From Bombus terrestris (lineage: Eukaryota > Arthropoda > Insecta > Hymenoptera > Apidae): a DNA stretch of 64,000 nt. Below, in pieces: positions 1-11,104 of this stretch. Position numbers and translations under genes: made by a program. Below the pieces are notes generated by a model. It was not told the origin of the DNA. It ran no database searches and saw only the letters and a program-made list of their open reading frames with translations. The DNA is taken from assembly GCF_910591885.1 (NCBI RefSeq), contig NC_063277.1, positions 13,826,001 through 13,890,000 of the forward strand. Direction: 5' to 3'. Each line of letters starts with the position of its first letter. Within the stretch, counting starts at the first letter, position 1.

Positions 1-51
1 CAAACCTTGGGCGGTCTTAAATTAAGACACCTCAAATATTATCCTTCGATA

Positions 52-70
52 TCTCTCTCTCTCTCTCTCT
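52..70. repeat. (TC)n microsatellite
   Basis: Uninterrupted TC dinucleotides, followed by a further pyrimidine-rich stretch to about 80. Confidence 0.9.
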
Positions 71-3000
71 TCCTCTTTCTACAACAAATAACAAACAATC
101 TTACATCCAACCGGAAACGCTCATTCCCCTCTTAAACGTCACGAATCCATGAACGAATCGTCTACACGAGGAATATTCCAGCAATTTCTTCCAATTCTGC
201 GAATCGGAGTTGCGACGACAATTTAATTCGAGGAAAGAAGAAACTTATGCCGCCGCAAGGACTGGCTGGAAGTTTTTAAGAAGAGAGGAGGGATCGCCAC
301 CCATCTAGAGAGTCCCGTGACGGCAATTGAGAACATTCTTAGCCCGGAAACGAGGATGGCGGACCCCGTACGACCGGCAGATTTTCAAGAGAGCCAGCTT
401 CCCACTCGTAAGCCCGGCAAATCCAATTCGCAGAACAATAACGACGAACTTTCGAGCCGTTGTCAGGTGTCCAGGCACCACCTACTCCCTCTGAAACTGC
501 TGGTCGGAATGGATACGGTCCGGCAGTGTTATTGCACAGCCAAGAATATTATCTCTCCTCCATATTCTTTCCTTCCTATCTCTCCGTTTTCACTTTTCTC
601 GGCGTTTCCTCGGGGTTGTTCGTCCTTCAGCCCCTTCCTCTTCATCCCCTGCCTGTTCAAAAACCGTCTTTCAACGCGAAGAAAGAAGCCAGACTGGTAT
701 GGCACGACGGAGGGTTAGAAATCCACATCAGACAGATTTCCAGAGACGTGTGAAATCCTAAGGATCCGATCAGACTGCGTTAGTCTTCGTCGTTTTTCGG
801 CAGCTTTGCCTTTTCTTCGAAATCACCGTTGAAGGGAAATAACGTTCGCTGCAGCTCACGAAACGGCCTACATATTACGATTGTTTTTCTTGCTTGTATT
901 TTTCTTCGCCTTTATGTACGTGCGGTTTTTTTCGCATTTTTTTTTTGTTATTGGTTTCTGCGCGTCGACGATGGTGAAAATTGAAATTCCGTTGTGACGA
1001 GAACTCGTCTGTCCGTCAGAACGGTTCTATTTATTCGGCTGGCCGTGAAAAATGTCCAGCTGGCCCTTCCGCACGTTTAATCCGACCCGGCCCAATTAAA
1101 CTGTCAGCCGAAATTAATCTGCCACTTGTTTGCTGTCCTGTCATCGGTGTCTCTTCTTCTGTGACGCTTGGCGTCCGTTGTTTTCGTTGTTTTTCCAGCC
1201 AGTCGCGTAAAAAATGGCTCCGAAAGATTTCAATATACCTGTTGACGTATATACAACGATGGTTCAAGACAAACAAAATATTGGACAGTTTCATAAATAA
1301 CATTACTGCGATACAAGATCCGACTCATTGCGAGAAAGTAGCAACCAAGTAAAAGAAATTGCAACTTTATGGCACGGTTCAGTGACAGATTGAAATTGTC
1401 AAAAGCAAGAATTGTGGTTCGGTTCATTAACGGTGTCTAAGCTTTTAATCAGCAAACTAGGTTCGCATCAATCATCGTTATTGCATTGACGTTTACCTGC
1501 AATTTACTTGGATTTCGAGGCTTCGAGGTACTTAGAAGTTTGCACGTCGTTCATTTATCAGATTGCATACTAATCGAGTTTGGCCAAGTTATGCTTTACG
1601 GCGGCCTTGCTGCAGATGTGTACATTTCATGGCGAACGGCCATTAAAATACACAATTTAAAATTATACGTTGGAATAGGTAATACTCTCAATAATAATTT
1701 CTTCCTTCGTAATTACGGTCGTAACTGTTTCTCTTTATGAAGCTATTCCTTTCTCCGAGTATTTTATTGCAAGCATTTCTGTCGCGCAAAGTCTGATCTT
1801 GGAACGACTCGAATACTCGCTATCTTTCGTCAATTATTGTCTCGTAATAATTCAACAATGTTAGTAAAAGTTAGGAAGCTGGAAGGTAGACGAAAAAATT
1901 GCGTCAATTAACGATAACGAGGTAAATCAAAGACACGGCGCGTTCGTTGCATTCGCCCTAAAAATAATTCCGAGCCAGAGAAACGCTGACGCGAAATTTT
2001 ACGCGAGTCCTGCATGCTGATAGGTCATTTATCGTTGAGGAACGGCTGTCAGACGTTTTTTGTGCAAACGCGAGTCAATTATTCTGCAAGAGCAGACTGA
2101 TTAGGGAAAAAAACGTATTCGACGATCCATAAAATAAACCAGCTACCTACGTGCGACCGTTTCTTTTATCACGCTTGATAGTTAATCGATCGATTGAATA
2201 TATCGCTTCCTTCGTAAATCAATTTTTCCGGTAAAATAGTTTGTCATAATTATCCTCGGAATATCCATAAAGTCATGTTTTTTGTCCAATTAAAACAGAA
2301 GAATACGGTTTCTGTTAATTAAAAAGTGGGCATCCATCTTTTATCCGACCAACAAAACGAGTACGCTTTCCTGAGCGAAAGAAAGTTGTCTGATTAATGG
2401 CATTGTCTAGATAATGTTACGGATTCGCAAGTCTGAACATGGTTTCCATGCTAGAGCTTACTTTGACCGGACAGACTAACTGTCAAAGCGGTAAATTGCA
2501 TTTGCTAGCTTGCGTGGCCTTTCGTGCTCGTCGAACGTGGAAAGTCTGCTTGCGAAATTTCGGTAAATGCAATTAGGAATTTAGCAAATTCGAGACAGCA
2601 AGTATCGTTGATGCGGTAATTAGTCTGGTCGACCAGGCACGAGCCCAATCGTTTATTAGCTAGAAACGGGCGTGAATACTCGTTCCGAGAATCGAATCAA
2701 CCTTTTCTATCGATTATTGCTAGAGCGACATGTGACGACGAGAAATTTCATTTACAGGTGCACAGTTTTCCAGCCTTTTCGAGCTTCGTATTTTTTGAAC
2801 TACTTACTTTCCTTCTTTTACCATTGCACTTCTGTCATCTACTTTAACTGTTTGCGAAATCTGCAACTTTTCACCTTCCAGGGTTTTTCTATTTCTCTTT
2901 TTCTACTCTGGCAATTTTTCTCTCTTTTACTCCCTTCGGTAGGTTCTTTCATTTTTCTGGCGCGCAAGTGGCATGTCTACTATCTTCCACGTAACAGAAA

Positions 3001-3349
3001 AGAGATATCCAAACGAACGAACGATCTGTCGAGCCGTCTATCAACAAAAATTTTCACGCACTTCCATTCGAAACGTCGTTGAATTCAAGATGGGAGCACC
3101 CCGGCGAAAGTTTTCCAATTAAATTTCCAGCATTGCATAGATCATGCTGCTCTCCTACTCGTGAAAAATGAAGATAATACCGATTCATTTGAGTTGCGGA
3201 TGAATCTTAGACGTCACGGATGATCGATCACCATTCGTTTATTTCGCCAATTTTTCTTACCTTATTAGAATACTTTCATAATACTCGGATAATACCGTAG
3301 TTCCATCCCCACAGGTCTTCATTAATTCATCCCAGCAGTTCGGCGTCTA

Positions 3350-3377
3350 TTTTTTTTTCTTTTTTTTTTTTTTTTTT
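3350..3377. repeat. Poly-T tract
   Basis: T homopolymer interrupted once by C. No retroelement body is recognisable on either side, so it is read as simple sequence. Confidence 0.85.
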
Positions 3378-5126
3378 ACTTATTCGAAGTCGTTCAGCTT
3401 TGATTGATTCACTATGAATGCTTATGCAGCGCCGTTTATTGACTCGAACTACTTACATACTTCTTTAACTATAGACACATCGTACATTTCGAACAAATAC
3501 AAGAATTTCTGTGTGAAAAATGTATCTGTTAAGATCAATTACTATCTATATATTTCTCGTGTAACCAAAAGTCCTAATTTTTTTTCACAAATTCGTGCTT
3601 CATAATTATTCTAAAAGGCTTACCTGAAACTACCATTGCGCTACTGCATAGGAAATGAAAGAATCGGCTGCAGTGCCCATAAACCCGATCAGTGAGACGG
3701 AAGAAGCAGCGAAGGAAAGACCAGAAAACGACAACGAATAGTCGGAGGATGGGATTCCCTTTAGAATTCGATTGTTACGCGGCGTGGAATATCGATTCGA
3801 TGTCGGCTGTTCAGACGACCTCTTGGACGACAAGAGAAAGCAGAAAAGTCCATTCCGCGGAGCTGACGTGATCGACATAGACGTTCGGTGGCTATTGTTC
3901 GGGCTCGTCGTTACGCGGCGTAGTTTCCAGCTGCAACTCCTTTCGAACTCAACTTCTTGCACTCACGTGTGCACAGTTTTACTGTATACCGACGATGCCG
4001 GATAAGAAGTCGACGAAGCTAAGATTTTCCGGCACAAGTAGCGAGAAAAGTCCAAAAGAATGCAACGGGTACACGATACCTCTTTTAGCGAAACTATTTT
4101 TAGTGCAGTAGTCGATAAATGGAGTGCAGGAACCGTCGTCTCTTGGTTCCCATTCTTAATTCTGCTGCTTCCGTTCATTTCGTACAGTTTTCATATTCTT
4201 CGCATCGAAATATAGCGAGGCTGTTAATTAATTTATTTTTTCCCCTCGGTGACTTTACTTCGATTCTCGATTTATTGGCTTTGATCTTAAGTTGGAAGAA
4301 AATATCTGTCAATTCTGTTCGCGATTGTCGAGTCAACGCCATTGAAATTTCCCAACGGTAGACTAAGTGTCGACGGAAACAGTCAAGCCGAACAAAGTCG
4401 TGATGTAAAATTGACAGCGCGTCAAGCTGCCTTGTTGAGAAGGAGAGAATGCTTCGTCGAGGAAGTATATTTTTTGCCAAATCGATCTGTTCACCAGTTG
4501 AAAAATAGAGATTGCGGTTTCCCGAGCGTGCGAGGTAGGCGTACGCAACTTGCTCCCATATTTCGCGTACAATAGGGCGAAATTGACTATCTAGAAGCTG
4601 GCATTTGCCGGTTGAAAGATGAACTACAGAGCTTTCACCTTTCGAATCGATTCGGTCGTCGATTTGAGATTTTCCAAAATTCGCCGAATCTTTTACATAA
4701 GCACAGTATCGTGTTAAATCACGCGGACAAAATAAAATTTGTAAAGTCCGATCGATCCGCAAAGTTATGTTCCTCGTGTTTGCTTCTTCGGCTCCTTTAA
4801 TTACCTTGCATGGCCTAGTTTATTCGGGGCATCGTAGATACGAAAGCTTTGAGGTTGATGTCGGCGTCACAGTAGAATAAACATGTACGTGGACAGACGA
4901 TGATCGATGGCCCCAGTGAAAGCATCCAGGCTACGGTCAGACGTCGCTCGGTGACTGGAAAAAATGTTTATCCTATGATCGAGTATCGGTCGAGGGTCAG
5001 TACAAAAAAACAACGAGTATAATGGGAGCATTTGAGTTCACGGTGTTTTCAACGTAAACGTAATCCCTGATAAAGCTGTTCGTTTCTTAATCAATGTCAT
5101 TTAATACATATACGTGCACGCGTACA

Positions 5127-5177
5127 GTCATTAATATTTACGTATCATAATGTTGTAATTGAATAATTACTAATGAC
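5127..5177. repeat. AT-rich imperfect inverted repeat
   Basis: Arms GTCATTAATATTT (5127-5139) and AATTACTAATGAC (5165-5177) pair with two mismatches around a 25-base loop. The AT-rich content makes a chance origin plausible. Confidence 0.4.
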
Positions 5178-7419
5178 ATGATAAATACCATCGAGGCATT
5201 GAATATATTAAATTGCGAGCAGATGATCCAGAATATATGTACAGATCTTAAGAATTGTACGTAAAAATGCGTAATACTGTATCATTTATACTACACTCGT
5301 ATATATTATACTTATACCATACATCTAAAAATCTAGAAGAGTTATATTTGAAGCTATCAAAATTTTTCACGCAGGAAATTCCTTTAAAAGCTATCCAATT
5401 TTCTGGAAAATAATTTTCCTCAAACCAATACCGGTGGAGCGACCAAGAATTCGATTAAACCACCCAAGGAACGCGGGGGACAAAACTGTGTGTAAAATTT
5501 CATGTGACGGGGTCGATACGCATTGGACTAAACAGCTGCGTCAGCAATACCGCCTGGGGCGAAGCGCAAGACTATGCCGTATTCGCCTATCATCTGGACA
5601 ACGTTGCCCGCTAGAAACAATTATTACTACTTGGCAAACTCAAATAGTCTATCGGTCACAGGCAGTAGTTGGGAAGCTCTGTTAACCATCTGCCTGTCTG
5701 TCTGTATACGTACTCGTCCGTGTGTGCTTATGTGAGCACGAGCAGAGAGGAACGCTGTCACGCAACTCGCGCGTCAACGTGCGAGCACGTAGCGCGAGCG
5801 TGTGACGCGCCTGGTCGCTTGGTATGCGAACGAGTGGACTACACGTCTGGGTTATCCTCGCTTGGAATAATCAGCGACGTAATGGAGTGTGGCGTGGTTA
5901 ATGAGCTACCTGCTTCTCTGGTCGTTTGACCACACGCGAAAATTTGCTTCCACGTTCTCTTTTTCTTTCTCTACTTTCGCAACGTTTTTAAAAAGATGCT
6001 CTTGTTCTTGACTCGTTCCACTACCGGGACAAACTAAAATTCAAGGATAAAAATCCTTTGGATTTTGTGAACCGCCCAATGTTTCTCACCGATTGTGTTA
6101 GAGTCAATAACAGAAAAGATATTTCGAATATTTTTCTCCGCGATATTTCTACATTTCAGTCGGATTCACTTATCAGACACTCGATTTCACTTGCATGTAT
6201 ATCTCTCTGTGCAGCCAGAACCACACAGTTACGGTTACAAGCGCAGCCTCCTGCCGTCATTTGCCCTCGGCAGCCTGATAATATCCGCGTCGTGGAGTCA
6301 CTTATTGGGTAGTTGTCTAATCGACTGTGGAGCTAGGTATAGATATACCAGGGGTGGCTGTTAGTAGCGCACGGCTTGACTCCCTCGATTAGTCTGTTTA
6401 ACGGCGCTAATTGAACGCGAAACTGCGCCCCGTTGTCGGCCTTATGAGAACGCGTCTTCCATTCTTCCCGCGTGGAAAGCACGTTTGCGTACCGAAATAG
6501 CGGTGGATCGAGCGAAACAATAGAAAGAACGCGATCGCTCGGGTTTGATCCGAGTTTTATCTTGTTCTAACTAGCGGTAAAGGTTTTCTCGAAATTGGCC
6601 CAAACGATTCGATTGCAAGAATGACGATTCAAGAGAATATTAAATCGAGCTAATTGGAATTATCGAATGACCCAGTTCCATCAAGTTGTGCGAAGAAATT
6701 GCTTGACGTGAAAAAAGAAAAAAAGAGTCACGTTTGCGATATTCATGAACACGTTCGAAAGAAGAAACTTGTTCGCTCGTTAAACTCTTTTTCAAAAACG
6801 GTAGAACGTAAAGAGATAGTTAAGGATCGTTTCGCTTGGTGTGTGTCTCTTGAAACGTTTATTACATCGTTTCGTCTACATTAACAGACTACGTGTATTC
6901 AGCTTTCGTAAATTCATGTCACGATCGATGTAACAACAGTACCTGGTAGAATGATAATTGCTCAACCATCTTCTCAAGTGGATTACCTCTGTTGAAACGA
7001 AGCATTTGTATTACAGATCTTCTGTTAAGCTTGCGACTTGGCTATTCAATATCGATGTTCAACTTCGTTGCTTGGCTCGATTTCGATAGAAAACCAATCG
7101 TTTCGTTTCATTGTCTTTCTCGTCAAAACGAGAAGTCTTCATTTTTTCTGGAGACAAACCGGCTGCGTATGCTTGCTTTAATTTTTGTTAATAATCGTAT
7201 TGATTTTTCTGTTTCAGAACTCGCTGCGTACCTAGAGAAACAGCTGCCTCCGTCTTCTACCCCCGAATTTGTTCAACGAATCGACGTAATATTAGAAAGC
7301 AAGAGCATCGGTTGTCGAGGTTTCGAGAATCGCGCAAGAAAACTTTCTACAAAAGTATAAATGAAATCCCATATCGCGACGTATCGGTGTTTTCGCGATC
7401 CCCCATCCGCCTCGAGCGG

Positions 7420-7589
7420 TGTCACGCGCGGTAAGAAATGGAGCTAAGAAATTAAGCGATCAATCGCAACGCGTTACAGTCAGTGGCAAAAATGCCGAAG
7501 GAGGATTCGTAGGTTTGAGTCGGTGCTCGCCTTGCTGTTGCTGCTATTCTAACCAGGAGGTTAATTAAAGTCGATGACCGGGTCTAATG
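7420..7589 (+). promoter_or_regulatory. Possible noncoding leader exon/promoter upstream of neuroligin
   Basis: A locally GC-richer stretch contains an initiator-like TCAGT at 7480-7484 and ends in a consensus donor, AATG followed by GTAAGT at 7590-7595. A possible partner acceptor is TTTCAG at 9321-9326, just before the leader of coding exon 1. Single GTAAGT words are expected many times by chance in 64 kb and the acceptor has a poor pyrimidine tract, so this is only a candidate 5' UTR exon. Confidence 0.2.
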
Positions 7590-7857
7590 GTAAGTGTTTC
7601 GACGTCAGCGAAAAACCGGACCCACCAATTTTCCGTTGATATCCCTTCTCTGTGTCTTTTCCAACGAAAGAATACGAAATTCAGTGGATTGCTAGTAGAA
7701 TCCGCTAACTTTCAGTATTATCTGCGACCATCTTCCATTCTTGTAACTGCAAATAAGCTTGCAGAGATTTCTTAATTAAAAGTAACTTTCAGACATTCTT
7801 GTTCAAATAACGACGCTTTAACTTCAAACAAAATAACATAAACCGTATGCAGATAGC

Positions 7858-7866
7858 TATAAATAG
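7858..7866 (+). promoter_or_regulatory. TATA-box match TATAAATAG
   Basis: Perfect match to the insect TATA consensus, about 1.66 kb upstream of the neuroligin start codon. A start site would be expected near 7888-7892, but no clear initiator is visible there. Its role as a promoter is inference. Confidence 0.25.
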
Positions 7867-8196
7867 GAGCTACATACATTCGAGCAAGTCGACGAAAGCG
7901 TTGACCTATACTATTGCGAGCCGCAAACTTCAGCTATGCAGAAACGATGATCGAATTCGATGATGCCATTTCCGAAATCCTCGGGCTCGTTCCCTAGGGC
8001 TTCTCGATATCCTACGGTACGGTCGAAAATCTTTCAGATAGATTCTTGCGAAAAGATTCGAGCGCCACTGATAAGCAAAAGCCGTTCGCCTGAAACAGCT
8101 TATCTCCTTCTTCCTGCTTCTCAGTGCGAGTCTGCGAATGACGAAGAGCGCGTGATCCAGTTAGACGACACTAAACTCCAGTCCTCTCTTCCTTTT

Positions 8197-8200
<4 letters not shown>

Positions 8201-8235
<35 letters not shown>
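8201..8235. repeat. (CT)17 microsatellite
   Basis: 35 bases of uninterrupted CT within a longer pyrimidine-rich tract (about 8180-8260). It makes a serine/leucine low-complexity run in the overlapping open frame 7960-8358, which is therefore not credible as a gene. Confidence 0.95.
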
Positions 8236-8238
<3 letters not shown>

Positions 8239-9185
8239 TCCCTCTTTTTCCTCTTCCCAAGGCTGATAAGTACTGATTTCCATAATGGTTCCATGTACGA
8301 GTACGCTCGGCCTATCTTCGCTCCGGGCCACTTTCCGCCGTCTTATCGAACCTCTTAGACTCGCGGCTCGATCGATATCAGATTGATTTCCGCCTGATTT
8401 ACGGTCGTGTTAAATATTCATAGCTATCAACAGGAATTAAGATCGTTCAATTAGTGGTACGGCACGTGTTTTAAAAATATCGAAACTATTCTCTACATTT
8501 ACTTCTTCAATGATATCTTTCCTTATCTTGGAGAAATAGCAACGTCGAAATTGGGACATCGTTACGTAGCCAGGGCAAGAACGAGTTCGAAACGCAAGGA
8601 AACGCTGCCTCGTAATTTCGCGTTTTTCTCGGAAAACGGTGGCACATTTCTTTCTCTCTTCCAATCCATTTCGCGAATCGTTTCAGAATCTCAAGCAAAG
8701 TCATCGATGATTATTTTTGAGACCTTTATCTGACGTCAATTTGAGCGTTCCGCTTCAGATATTCACCATTTCCATAAAGAATGCCCTTCGTCTGCACACG
8801 CACGTATCCGCGCTAGTCGTTCCACTTTATCTAGTATCAAGAAACGATGAAAATTTCCTGCACGAGATGAGAATTTAAAACCAACGGCCCCGAAGCGAGA
8901 TGAATAGCGTACTTCTGTGGAATTATTTTTCTGCCCAGGTTGTGGCGGAAACGGCACTGTCGATCCCACAATTTGACGCGGTTGCAAACTTCCTGATCAC
9001 CAATTAAATTCTACTAACGAACTTTTATTCATTTTTTATTTAAAGAATCACCATTGAATCACCTGTTGCAAAACGTTTTACTTCGCGATCAAATTTTTAT
9101 AAAAAAGGCAAAGAGAAGGGATCTCCCTTCGCGGCGAGGGATCCAGTTCCCTCGTACCTTCCTCTCGCAAATTTCATTCAAAACT

Positions 9186-9191
9186 CACGTG
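9186..9191. promoter_or_regulatory. CACGTG E-box upstream of neuroligin
   Basis: Perfect palindromic CACGTG, 335 bases upstream of the start codon. Sites of this kind bind bHLH factors in insects. Occupancy here is unknown. Confidence 0.3.
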
Positions 9192-9326
9192 TGAAACTAG
9201 AAGAGTCGCTAATTATTCGTTGCAACTTGCGAAGGTGTGCGATATTCGGCACGGTCGGTAGATGTAAAGTAGATGAAACGGGGCAAGCCGAGTTGCCGTC
9301 TGAACCGGTTGCTACTGAAATTTCAG

Positions 9327-9525
9327 GGAAAACCGCAAGCTTGCGTCAAGGTGGCGCGCAGTTAGCGCTTGAACAGGCCTAAATGAAGAGCGATCGTCAC
9401 GGGAACAGGTGATCGATAGCGATTGCGAGGAGCCGCGTGCGACTGTGTGTGTCTGTGCGCGCGCGCGTGGTCGCACAGGGTAATCGTGGCGGTGACGCGC
9501 GGGGGTAGGGACGGAGAGGAGCAAG
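9327..9525 (+). promoter_or_regulatory. Probable 5' leader of neuroligin coding exon 1
   Basis: CpG-rich sequence directly before the start codon, following a possible acceptor TTTCAG (9321-9326). It contains a nine-codon upstream ORF (9383-9412, ATG to TGA) and a 16-base alternating purine-pyrimidine run at 9454-9469. The true 5' boundary is not visible: the leader could begin at a transcription start or at the acceptor. Confidence 0.4.
9383..9412 (+). other. Upstream ORF of nine codons in the neuroligin leader
   Basis: ATG AAG AGC GAT CGT CAC GGG AAC AGG TGA, ending 113 bases before the neuroligin ATG. If this stretch is in the mature leader it could damp translation. Its initiation context (CTAA before ATG, A after) has A at -3 and is moderately good. 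Confidence 0.3.
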
Positions 9526-9773
9526 ATGGAACTCTTCCTGATTCTCGTCTGTCTGATTGCGCCGCCCACCCTCTCGCTCTCGATCAAGAGCAAGCTCAAT
9601 CCACGGATCGTTCAGACACGGTACGGCGAGGTGCAGGGGGTCATACGCTCCTTCGAGAACGCCAAGTTCCTCAAGCCAATCGACGTCTATCTCGGAATAC
9701 CATACGCCACCCCTCCGATCGGGGGTAACAGATTTTCACCGACTAAGGCGCCTAGCCCGTGGGAAGGAGTCAG
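9526..9773 (+). CDS. Nlg: Neuroligin, coding exon 1 (signal peptide and N-terminal ectodomain)
   Basis: First coding exon of a postsynaptic adhesion protein with an inactive cholinesterase-like ectodomain that binds neurexin across the synapse. The ATG at 9526 has A at -3 and G at +4. Residues 1-19 form a typical signal peptide (MELFLILVCLIAPPTLSLS). Then come RIVQTRYGEVQGVIR (28-41), the first strand of the fold, and VYLGIPYATPP (54-64) with NRFSPT (68-73), the conserved early block of the carboxylesterase/neuroligin family. The exon is 248 nt and stops two bases into Arg83 at CAG/GTAAGC, leaving a phase-2 junction that exon 2 completes. Seen: signal peptide, family blocks and splice donor. 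Known: these blocks are typical of insect neuroligins. Which paralogue this is cannot be decided from the fragment. Other cholinesterase-like adhesion proteins are less likely because of the exon 2 motifs. Confidence 0.93.
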
Positions 9774-10125
9774 GTAAGCAAAGAGAAAAATTTACTCGCA
9801 CCAGCCATATTTACGCTATCTTTCGAACTATACCTCGATCATGTTATCCATTCACCTCTTCGAAGAACAACAGCGTAGCAAAGGTTTGATAGAGATTGGT
9901 AAATAATGTTGTGGACGTATAACGAAAGGATAGAAGCATAGTTCGCACGATGGCGATGCATTAGAGATTTAGATAATTCTGGAATTAAAAATGATGATGA
10001 TCATTAAGAATACAAGTTGGAACGTTCGCGATTTTTTGTTTCTGCAAACTCGAGTTCTGCTCTTTTTGCATTAATATCCGAAAGAAGCAACAAATTTTGA
10101 CAAAAGAATAAATTTCGGAGGGACA

Positions 10126-10134
10126 TTCCGGGAA
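10126..10134. promoter_or_regulatory. STAT-like site TTCCGGGAA in intron 1
   Basis: Fits TTCNNNGAA. It sits in a 13-base word GACATTCCGGGAA that recurs exactly at 23760-23772 in intron 2. Function is unproven. Confidence 0.25.
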
Positions 10135-10483
10135 CCAAAATCCCTTTAATCCTGGTGTCCTTCAACGTATTTCATCGGCATATTTCCCGCAAAGTTATGC
10201 CAAACAGCTCCTTTGAAATTCGCCCAAAGTATTTGGCCTTGTATTCGTGTATCCTTCCATACACACCGACCAGCTGTTTCATAGGAGTTGGTTAAAAATT
10301 TATCCAAGGAAAATTTATGTAAACGTTGACGAAACAATTCTTTGTGCTTCTACCAGTGATTTCCAAAATGTCAGGGGAAAAAATGTGAAATTCGCGAGCC
10401 ACCGTTCCCCAAAATTCTCGAATACAGGCTTTAGAATTTCCGACAGAACTAGACATCCCTTCGTATCCAACAACTCTCGCTCT

Positions 10484-10536
10484 TTCTTCCCCGACCCCCT
10501 TCCTCTCCCCTCTTCCTACTCCTCTCACTGCCAGCG
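10484..10536. repeat. Pyrimidine-rich low-complexity patch in intron 1
   Basis: Run of C and T with few purines, containing TTCCTCTCCCCTCTTCC. No acceptor AG with an exon-like continuation follows it. Confidence 0.5.
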
Positions 10537-10928
10537 AAGCAAAAACGGAAACACAATTATACACGACCTTAATCTCCATACATTACGATCTAGGGGACAA
10601 AGGTACTCGTAATGCAATACACTCGGAACACATAATTAACTCAGCGCGGAGTACTTGGGAGCTGGTTGTCGAGAGGAGAATATTCGCAAACCACATTTTT
10701 CCGAATGTTCAAGCTCACAGACTTCTTGACTGAATCAAAAATTTAATTTGAACTTTTCTAGAAGATTTCCTTCTCCTGATAATATCACTTTATCAGGTAC
10801 TTGCGCTAATTTTTCTCAATTTTGTACTCCAGAAAGGAAACAGATTATCCATTAGATCGTGAATTCAACGGAGAGTAAAGTGTCCGAGCATTCGATTCGA
10901 ATCGACTAAAACAAATTCTCTTTTGCAG

Positions 10929-11104
10929 ATTATCGGACTCGGTCAGTCCTGTCTGTCCTCAAAAGCTGCCCGACATTTCAAATGAGCAAGAAGCGTTGGA
11001 GCGTATGCCAAAAGGACGGCTGGAATACTTGAAGAGGTTGCTACCTCATCTACGGAATCAAAGCGAGGATTGTCTCTATTTGAACATTTACGCACCGGCT
11101 GTGG
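10929..11104 (+). CDS. Nlg: Neuroligin, coding exon 2 (SEDCLYLN block)
   Basis: Second coding exon, residues 83-141 plus the first base of codon 142. It begins after a strong acceptor (TTTTGCAG) and continues exon 1 without a shift. Visible features are SPVCPQKLPD (88-97, Cys92), RMPKGRLEYLKRLLP (108-122), a neuroligin-type segment, and NQSEDCLYLNIYAP (126-139) with Cys131. SEDCLYLN matches the second signature of type-B carboxylesterases. In this fold Cys92 and Cys131 are expected to form the first conserved disulfide, and Asn126 in NQS is a possible N-glycosylation site. The exon is 176 nt and ends at G/GTGAGT, a phase-1 junction. The remaining ectodomain, transmembrane helix and PDZ-binding tail are not in the window, so the gene is partial here. 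The RMPKGRLEYLKRLLP stretch joined to NQSEDCLYLN is what makes insect neuroligin far more likely than a generic esterase. Confidence 0.95.

Larger units (their letters stand above)
1..7419. other. Upstream intergenic or 5' intronic DNA, no supported gene
   Basis: No exon, RNA gene or full transposon could be supported here. A (TC)n run lies at 52-70, poly-T at 3350-3377, a short (CTGT)3 at 5694-5705 and a CpG-dense patch at about 5741-5830. The longest frame is a 195-codon minus-strand one (4175-4762) that opens at TTG and matches nothing I know. Whether the stretch is intergenic or contains noncoding leader exons of the downstream neuroligin cannot be told from sequence alone. Confidence 0.6.
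9774..10928 (+). other. Neuroligin intron 1
   Basis: 1155-bp intron bounded by GTAAGC (9774-9779) and a pyrimidine-rich acceptor TTCTCTTTTGCAG ending at 10928. Its boundaries follow from the in-phase join of the two coding exons (AG plus A gives Arg83). Inside are a STAT-like TTCCGGGAA at 10126-10134 and a C/T-rich patch at about 10484-10536. No alternative exon was recognised. Confidence 0.88.

Noticed and set aside
4175..4762. 195-codon minus-strand open frame
   Set aside because: It opens at TTG, has no recognisable motif and overlaps other unremarkable frames on the plus strand.
7960..8358. 132-codon frame after the TATA match
   Set aside because: Part of it is the (CT)n microsatellite translated as Ser-Leu repeats; the rest is unrecognised.
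9312..9889. Alternative frames overlapping coding exon 1
   Set aside because: They are shadows of the neuroligin exon and ignore its splice donor.
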